This document shows, piece by piece, positions 57,992 through 64,000 of a DNA stretch of 64,000 bases (its first letter is position 1; each line of letters begins with the position of its first letter). Position numbers and translations under genes: made by a program. The notes beneath the pieces are model-generated. The model saw nothing but the letters and a program-made list of their open reading frames with translations. It did no database searches and was not told the DNA's origin. The DNA comes from Macrostomum hystrix (lineage: Eukaryota; Platyhelminthes; Macrostomidae), in assembly GCA_950097015.1 (NCBI GenBank), contig CATNEN010000001.1, forward strand, positions 25,972,501 through 26,036,500. Reading direction: 5' to 3'.

Positions 57992-58566
57992 GGGTGTCAC
58001 TCTGGGATCTGAGAGGGTGTCACTATGGGATCTGAGAGGGTGTCACTATGGGATCTGAGAGGGTGTCACTCTGGGATCTGAGAGGGTGTCACTATGGGAT
58101 CTGAGAGGGTGTCACTATGGGATCTGAGAGGGTGTCACTCTGGGATCTGAGAGGGTGTCACTATGGGATCTGAGAGGGTGTCACTCTGAGATCTGAGAGG
58201 GTGTCACTCTGGGATCTGAGAGGGTGTCACTCTGGGATCTGAGAGGGTGTCACTCTGGGATCTGAGAGGGTGTCACTCTGGGATCTGAGAGGGTGTCACT
58301 CTGGGATCTGAGAGGGTGTCACTGTGGGATCTGAGAGGGTGTCACTCTGGGATCTGATAGGGTGTCACTCTGGGATATGACAGTGTGTCACTCAGGGATA
58401 TGACAGGGTGTCACTCTGGGATATGACAGGGTGTCACTCTGGGATATGACAGGGTGTCACTCTGGGATATGACAGGGTGTCACTCTGGGATCTGACATGG
58501 TGTCACTCTGGGATATGACAGGGTGTCACTCTGGGATATGACAGGGTGTCACTCTGGGATATGACA
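57992..58566. repeat. 23-bp array, about 25 copies
   Basis: Core GGGATCTGAGAGGGTGTCAC then TCT or TAT. From about 58370 the unit switches to GGGATATGACAGGGTGTCAC. A fixed variant switch within one register suggests two rounds of expansion. Confidence 0.96.
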
Positions 58567-59189
58567 GAGCATCAATTCGGAAGTACTTAAAACAGGTTGC
58601 GATGTAGGATTGTGAGCAGCTAGGTGTCATTCTAAAATGGCACTCGTAGCAAACAACTTTATAGCAGCTTTACACGCGATAGTTTCCTCTTTTTGCTATT
58701 TTTTTATTAGCGAACCATTGCTCAATGTGTTTTAAAATCCCGAGAATTGTTAGGAGAACCCAGTCTAGCCAGCAGCTCCGGCAATAGTCCCCTCACAGTG
58801 TCGGCAAGATGAAAGGCAGCAGATGCGTGCGTATGTAAAGGATGGAACAAATTGCTAAAAAAGTGCCACGGTGAGCAAAGAAAATGATTCTGTGAGATGC
58901 TAGCTAGAAAAAATGGCTCGCTGAGCGAAAAACCCATTCGATGTACAAATGAAACTGTTAGCACAGCCCACAAGTGTACTAATATATGATGAATTCAATG
59001 ATTTGGAGTCCAGCAACTCACACGACAGAAGAAAGCCGACAAACTCCTCAGCACCGACTGGACTTTTATACCTTGCTTTGATTTACATTCAAGACATGGT
59101 CACAATGCTTCACGATTTTTCACTAGGCCGAATAGCTGGAAAGATTTGAAGTAAAGTTTGGTTTAATTAAAAAATTTTAAACAAATTTC
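58567..59189. other. Spacer
   Basis: AT-rich; nothing recognised. Confidence 0.5.
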
Positions 59190-61285
59190 AGAGTGAATGT
59201 TGACACAGGAGAGTGAGTGATGACACAGGAGAGTGAGTGATGACACAGGAGAGTGAGTGATGACACAGGAGAGTGAGTGATGATGCAGGACAGTGAGTGA
59301 TGACACAGGAGAGTGAGTGATGACACAGGAGAGTGAGTGATAATACAGGAGAGTGAGTGATGACACAGGAGAGTGAGTGATGACACAGGAGAGTGAGTGA
59401 TGACACAGGAGAGTGAGTGATGACACAGGAGAGTGAGTGATGAGACAGGAGAGTGAGTGATGACACAGGAGAGTGAGTGATGACACAGGAGAGTGAGTGA
59501 TGAGACAGGAGAGTGAGTGATGACACAGGAGAGTGAGTGATGACACAGGAGAGTGAGTGATGATGCAGGACAGTGAGTGATGACACAGGAGAGTGAGTGA
59601 TGACACAGGAGAGTGAGTGATAATACAGGAGAGTGAGTGATGACACAGGAGAGTGAGTGATGACACAGGAGAGTGAGTGATGATACAGGAGAGTGAGTGA
59701 TGACACAGGAGAGTGAGTCATGACACAGGAGAGTGAGTGATGACACAGGAGAGTGAGTGATGACACAGGAGAGTGAGTGATGACACAGGAGAGTGAGTGA
59801 TGACACAGGAGAGTGAGTGATGATGCAGGACAGTGAGTGATGACACAGGAGAGTGAGTGATGACACAGGAGAGTGAGTGATGATACAGGAGAGTGAGTGA
59901 TGACACAGGAGAGTGAGTGATGACACAGGAGAGTGAGTGATGACACAGGAGAGTGAGTGATGAGACAGGAGAGTGAGTGATGACACAGGAGAGTGAGTGA
60001 TGATGCAGGACAGTGAGTGATGACACAGGAGAGTGAGTGATGACACAGGAGAGTGAGTGATGATACAGGAGAGTGAGTGATGACACAGGAGAGTGAGTGA
60101 TGACACAGGAGAGTTAGTGATGACACAGGAGAGTGAGTGATGAGACAGGAGAGTGAGTGATGACACAGGAGAGTGAGTGATGACACAGGAGAGTGAGTGA
60201 TGACACAGGAGAGTGAGTGATGATGCAGGACAGTGAGTGATGACACAGGAGAGTGAGTGATGACACAGGAGAGTGAGTGATAATACAGGAGAGTGAGTGA
60301 TGACACAGGAGAGTGAGTGATGACACAGGAGAGTGAGTGATGATACAGGAGAGTGAGTGATGACACAGGAGAGTGAGTCATGACACAGGAGAGTGAGTGA
60401 TGACACAGGAGAGTGAGTGATGACACAGGAGAGTGAGTGATGACACAGGAGAGTGAGTGATGACACAGGAGAGTGAGTGATGATGCAGGACAGTGAGTGA
60501 TGACACAGGAGAGTGAGTGATGATACAGGAGAGTGAGTGATGACACAGGAGAGTGAGTGATGACACAGGAGAGTGAGTGATGACACAGGAGAGTGAGTGA
60601 TGAGACAGGAGAGTGAGTGATGACACAGGAGAGTGAGTGATGATGCAGGACAGTGAGTGATGACACAGGAGAGTGAGTGATGACACAGGAGAGTGAGTGA
60701 TGATACAGGAGAGTGAGTGATGACACAGGAGAGTGAGTGATGACACAGGAGAGTTAGTGATGACACAGGAGAGTGAGTGATGAGACAGGAGAGTGAGTGA
60801 TGACACAGGAGAGTGAGTGATGATACAGGAGAGTGAGTGATGATACAGGAGAGTGAGTGATGATACAGGAGAGTGAGTGATGACACAGGAGAGTGAGTGA
60901 TGATGCAGGACAGTGAGTGATGACACAGGAGAGTGAGTGATGATGCAGGACAGTGAGTGATGACACAGGAGAGTGAGTGATGACACAGGAGAGTGAGTGA
61001 TGACACAGGAGAGTGAGTGATGACACAGGAGAGTGAGTGATGACACAGGAGAGTGAGTGATGACACAGGAGAGTGAGTGATGACACAGGAGAGTGAGTGA
61101 TGATACAGGAGAGTGAGTGATGACACAGGAGAGTGAGTGATGACACAGGAGAGTGAGTGATGAGACAGGAGAGTGAGTGATGACACAGGAGAGTGAGTGA
61201 TGACACAGGAGAGTGAGTGATGACACAGGAGAGTGAGTGATGACACAGGAGAGTGAGTGATGACACAGGAGAGTGAGTGATGGGA
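59190..61285. repeat. 20-bp array TGACACAGGAGAGTGAGTGA, about 105 copies
   Basis: Exact 20-bp register over 2.1 kb, with marker variants TGATGCAGGACAG, TAATACAGG, TGATACAGG, TGAGACAGG, GAGTGAGTCA and GAGTTAGTGA. Their order in 59561-60160 recurs from 60221. Minus-strand frames of up to 710 residues (ITHSPVSSLTLLCHHSLSC) are periodicity artefacts: three units equal 60 bp and all frames are open. Confidence 0.97.
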
Positions 61286-61954
61286 CAGATGAATGATGAT
61301 TTTCCGCATTGACCCTAGTGAATCGGAAGTGTAATCAGGAAGTCGGCAGATAAGAATATATCAAACGGAAAGCAGACAAATGACTGCAAACAGCAAACAG
61401 ACAATTAGGTGTCCAGCAGTTTATGTGAGCATGCCTATAGCTGTTGAAAAAATCCGTGCCTGTACTGCAAGGCCAAACAGTAGCACCGGAAATTGCGGCT
61501 TGTAAATAGAACAATTTCCCACAAAGCGATTTAAGCTTAAAATGTCTTTTTTTGTCACAGAATGTTTTTGGCACGGCATAGATTGATCACTTTGCTGAAG
61601 CCATTTTTATGATTAATTGCACTAGAATCTGTTCTCAAAAGATAAATTATTAATGAGGCTAATATTGAAAAAAACAGGAACCAACGCCCTCTATGACTAG
61701 TCATCGCGTTAACTTCCGTTTGCTATCGAAGCATGTGAAATGCAACAACACACTGAAACCAGCGAAATTTAGTTTTTTATAAAGACATTTCACTCTTTAA
61801 GATACTACTTAAAAGTATGTTAATGACTATGAATAGATGCTTGCAACTAGATATAAGCTAGCCGAAAAAATGTTATACTACTGTCAGCAGTGCTTAAAAA
61901 CAACAAAACTTGGTGAGCTACCTGTCAAGCCTCATTTAGCGAATAACTTAAACC
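61286..61954. other. Spacer
   Basis: AT-rich; nothing recognised. Confidence 0.5.
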
Positions 61955-63745
61955 TCAATAAGCCACTCTCTTGGTCCTACTTCAGCCACTCTCTCGGTCC
62001 TACTTCAGCCACTCACTCAGTCCTCACTCAGCCACTCTCTCAGTGACTCAGTCCTCATTCAGCCACTCTCTAAGTCCTCACTCAGCCATTCCATCAGTCC
62101 ATATTCAGCTTCTCTCTCAGTCTTCATTCAGCCACTCTCCAAGTCCTCATTCAGCCACTCTTTCAGTGACACAGTCTTCATTCAGCCACTCTCCCAGTCC
62201 TCATTCAGCCACTCTTTCAGTGACACAGTCCTCATTCAGCAACTCTTTCAGTGACACAGTCCTCATTCAGCAACTCTTTCAGTGACACAGTCCTCATTCA
62301 GCCACTCTCCCAGTCCTCATTCAGCCACTCTTTCAGTGATACAGTCCTCATTCAGCCACTCTCCCAGTCCTCATTCAGCCACTCTTTCAGTGACACAGTC
62401 CTCATTCAGCCACTCTCCCAGTCATCATTCAGCCACTCTCCCAGTCCTCATTCAGCCACTCTTTCAGTGACACAGTCCTCATTCAGCAACTCTTTCAGTG
62501 ACACAGTCCTCATTCAGCAACTCTTTCAGTGACACAGTCCTCATTCAGCAACTCTTTCAGTGACACAGTCCTCATTCAGCAACTCTTTCAGTGACACAGT
62601 CCTCATTCAGCAACTCTTTCAGTGACACAGTCCTCATTCAGCCACTCTCTCAGTGACACAGTCCTCATTCAGCCACTCACTCAGTGACACAGTCCTCATT
62701 CAGCCACTCACTCAGTGACACAGTCCTCATTCAGCCACTCTCTCAGTGACACAGTCCTCATTCAGCCACTCTTTCAGTGACACAGTCCTCATTCAGCCAC
62801 TCACTCAGTGACACAGTCCTCATTCAGCCACTCACTCAGTGACACAGTCCTCATTCAGCCACTCACTCAGTGACACAGTCCTCATTCAGCCACTCTCTCA
62901 GTGACACAGTCCTCATTCAGCCACTCACTCAGTGACACAGTCCTCATTCAGCCACTCTCTCAGTGACACAGTCCTCATTCAGCCACTCACTCAGTGACAC
63001 AGTCCTCATTCAGCCACTCACTCAGTGACTCAGTCCTCATTCAGCCACTCTCTAAGTCCTCACTCAGCCACTCTTTCAGTGACACAGTCCTCATTCAGCC
63101 ACTCACTCAGTGACTCAGTCCTCATTCAGCCACTCTCTAAGTCCTCACTCAGCCACTCTTTCAGTGACACAGTCCTCATTCAGCAACTCTCTCAGTCCTC
63201 ATTCAGCCACTCTCTCAGTCCTCATTCAGCCACTCTCCCAGTCCTCATTCAGCCATTTCATCAGTCCATATTCAGCTTCTCTCTCAGTCTTCATTCAGCC
63301 ACTCTCCCAGTCCTCATTCAGCCATTCCATCAGTCTATATTCAGCTTCTCTCTCAGTCTTCATTCAGCCACTCTCCCAGTCCTCATTCAGCCATTCCATC
63401 AGTCCATATTCAGCTTCTCTCTCATTCTTCATTCAGCCACTCTCCCAGTCCTCATTCAGCCATTCCATCAGTCCATATTCAGCTTCTCTCTCAGTCTTCA
63501 TTCAGCCACTCTCCCAGTCCTCATTCAGCCATTCCATCAGTCCATATTCAGCTTCTCTCTCAGTCTTCATTCAGCCACTCTCTCAGTCCTCACTAAGCTA
63601 CTCTTTCAGTGACACAGTCCTCATTCAGCAATTCTCTCAGTCCTAATTCAGCAGCTCACACAGTCCTCATTCAGCAATTCCATCAGTCCTCATTCAGCCA
63701 TTCCATCAGTCCTCATTCAGCTCCTCTCTTAGTCCTTATTCAGCC
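61955..63745. repeat. Compound CAGTCCTCATTCAGC array, about 1.8 kb
   Basis: The 15-bp core CAGTCCTCATTCAGC joins CACTCTCTCAGTGACA or AACTCTTTCAGTGACA to give a 31-bp unit over most of the array. From about 63235 a longer block (CATTCCATCAGTCCATATTC plus CAGCTTCTCTCTCAGTCTTC and a core) repeats five or six times with a period near 74 bp. Ser/His/Phe-rich frames are artefacts. Confidence 0.95.
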
Positions 63746-64000
63746 AATTAAGGCTGAATGAATATTGCAAAAATATGGGCTTGTAGTAGTTTTTTTCATT
63801 CCATAGAAGTTACATTAGTTGCAATTTGAATACTGCCAATATAAATATTTTGAAAAATGTTTTCTGAGTTCAAACATGGAAATAGTCCTCTGATAAGGCA
63901 ATCAAAAATAAGAACACACTATCTATGCAATGACCAAGTTAGCAAAAGCTATTTACATTTATGGACATTGATTACAAACAATACATGCTAAGCAAGGTCT
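63746..64000. other. Terminal spacer
   Basis: Unique AT-rich sequence to the window end; nothing recognised. Confidence 0.5.

Noticed and set aside
59177-61309. 710-residue open frame rich in His, Ser and Leu
   Set aside because: Three 20-bp units make a 60-bp frame without stops in every minus frame; several overlapping frames are equally open, and changes follow the DNA unit, not codons.

Overview
This is animal nuclear DNA, not bacterial. Evidence: coding exons broken by GT-AG introns, a Wnt-pathway TCF/LEF gene (Metazoa only), a synaptic-vesicle-type transporter, a Pol III tRNA gene, and hAT and mariner DNA transposons. An invertebrate is most likely: the TCF has an HMG box plus a C-clamp and long homopolymers. 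The extreme density of short-period tandem arrays would suit a repeat-rich flatworm such as Macrostomum, but that is a guess and the species cannot be fixed from sequence alone.

Layout. (1) 1-11.7 kb: a minus-strand SVOP-like MFS transporter. Five coding exons lie at 2104-5320 and a likely first coding exon at 8459-8507, together predicting about 559 residues with all splice phases matching. Most of its introns carry a private minisatellite, the stop codon is followed within about 10 nt by a CAGA-type tetranucleotide array, and a tRNA-Ile(GAT)-like gene sits antisense in the first intron. (2) 11.7-13.65 kb: a 41-bp array. (3) 13.7-26.8 kb: a minus-strand TCF/LEF (pangolin) gene in two large coding exons split by an 8.76-kb intron, predicting about 930 residues. 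Exon 1 (25198-26794) has the beta-catenin-binding motif; exon 2 (15240-16435) has the whole HMG box and the C-clamp. The intron holds a 1-kb purine array, a CAGAGA array and two CpG-rich patches. (4) 28.7-29.7 kb: a 339-bp hAT MITE with a perfect 8-bp target duplication, and beside it what looks like an array-expanded relative. (5) 30-64 kb: almost gene-free. About twenty tandem arrays alternate with featureless AT-rich spacers; one truncated mariner transposase lies at 40.9-41.5 kb.

About 30 separate tandem arrays, periods 4 to 45 bp, occupy by my estimate 27-28 kb (a little over 40 percent). The long open reading frames over them are by-products of periodicity. Several units contain exact consensus elements: heat-shock elements (44.2-45.1 kb), STAT-type TTCNNNGAA (54.3-55.4 kb), YY1/Pho sites (48.1-48.3 kb), K50-homeodomain TAATCC (56.6-57.2 kb), perfect 5' splice sites in sense within the SVOP intron, and branch-point-like TACTGAC in another SVOP intron. 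They are reported as sequence facts with speculative function. I found no previously undescribed multi-gene system. The best leads are the N-extended two-exon TCF, the hAT-born minisatellite and the motif-bearing arrays.
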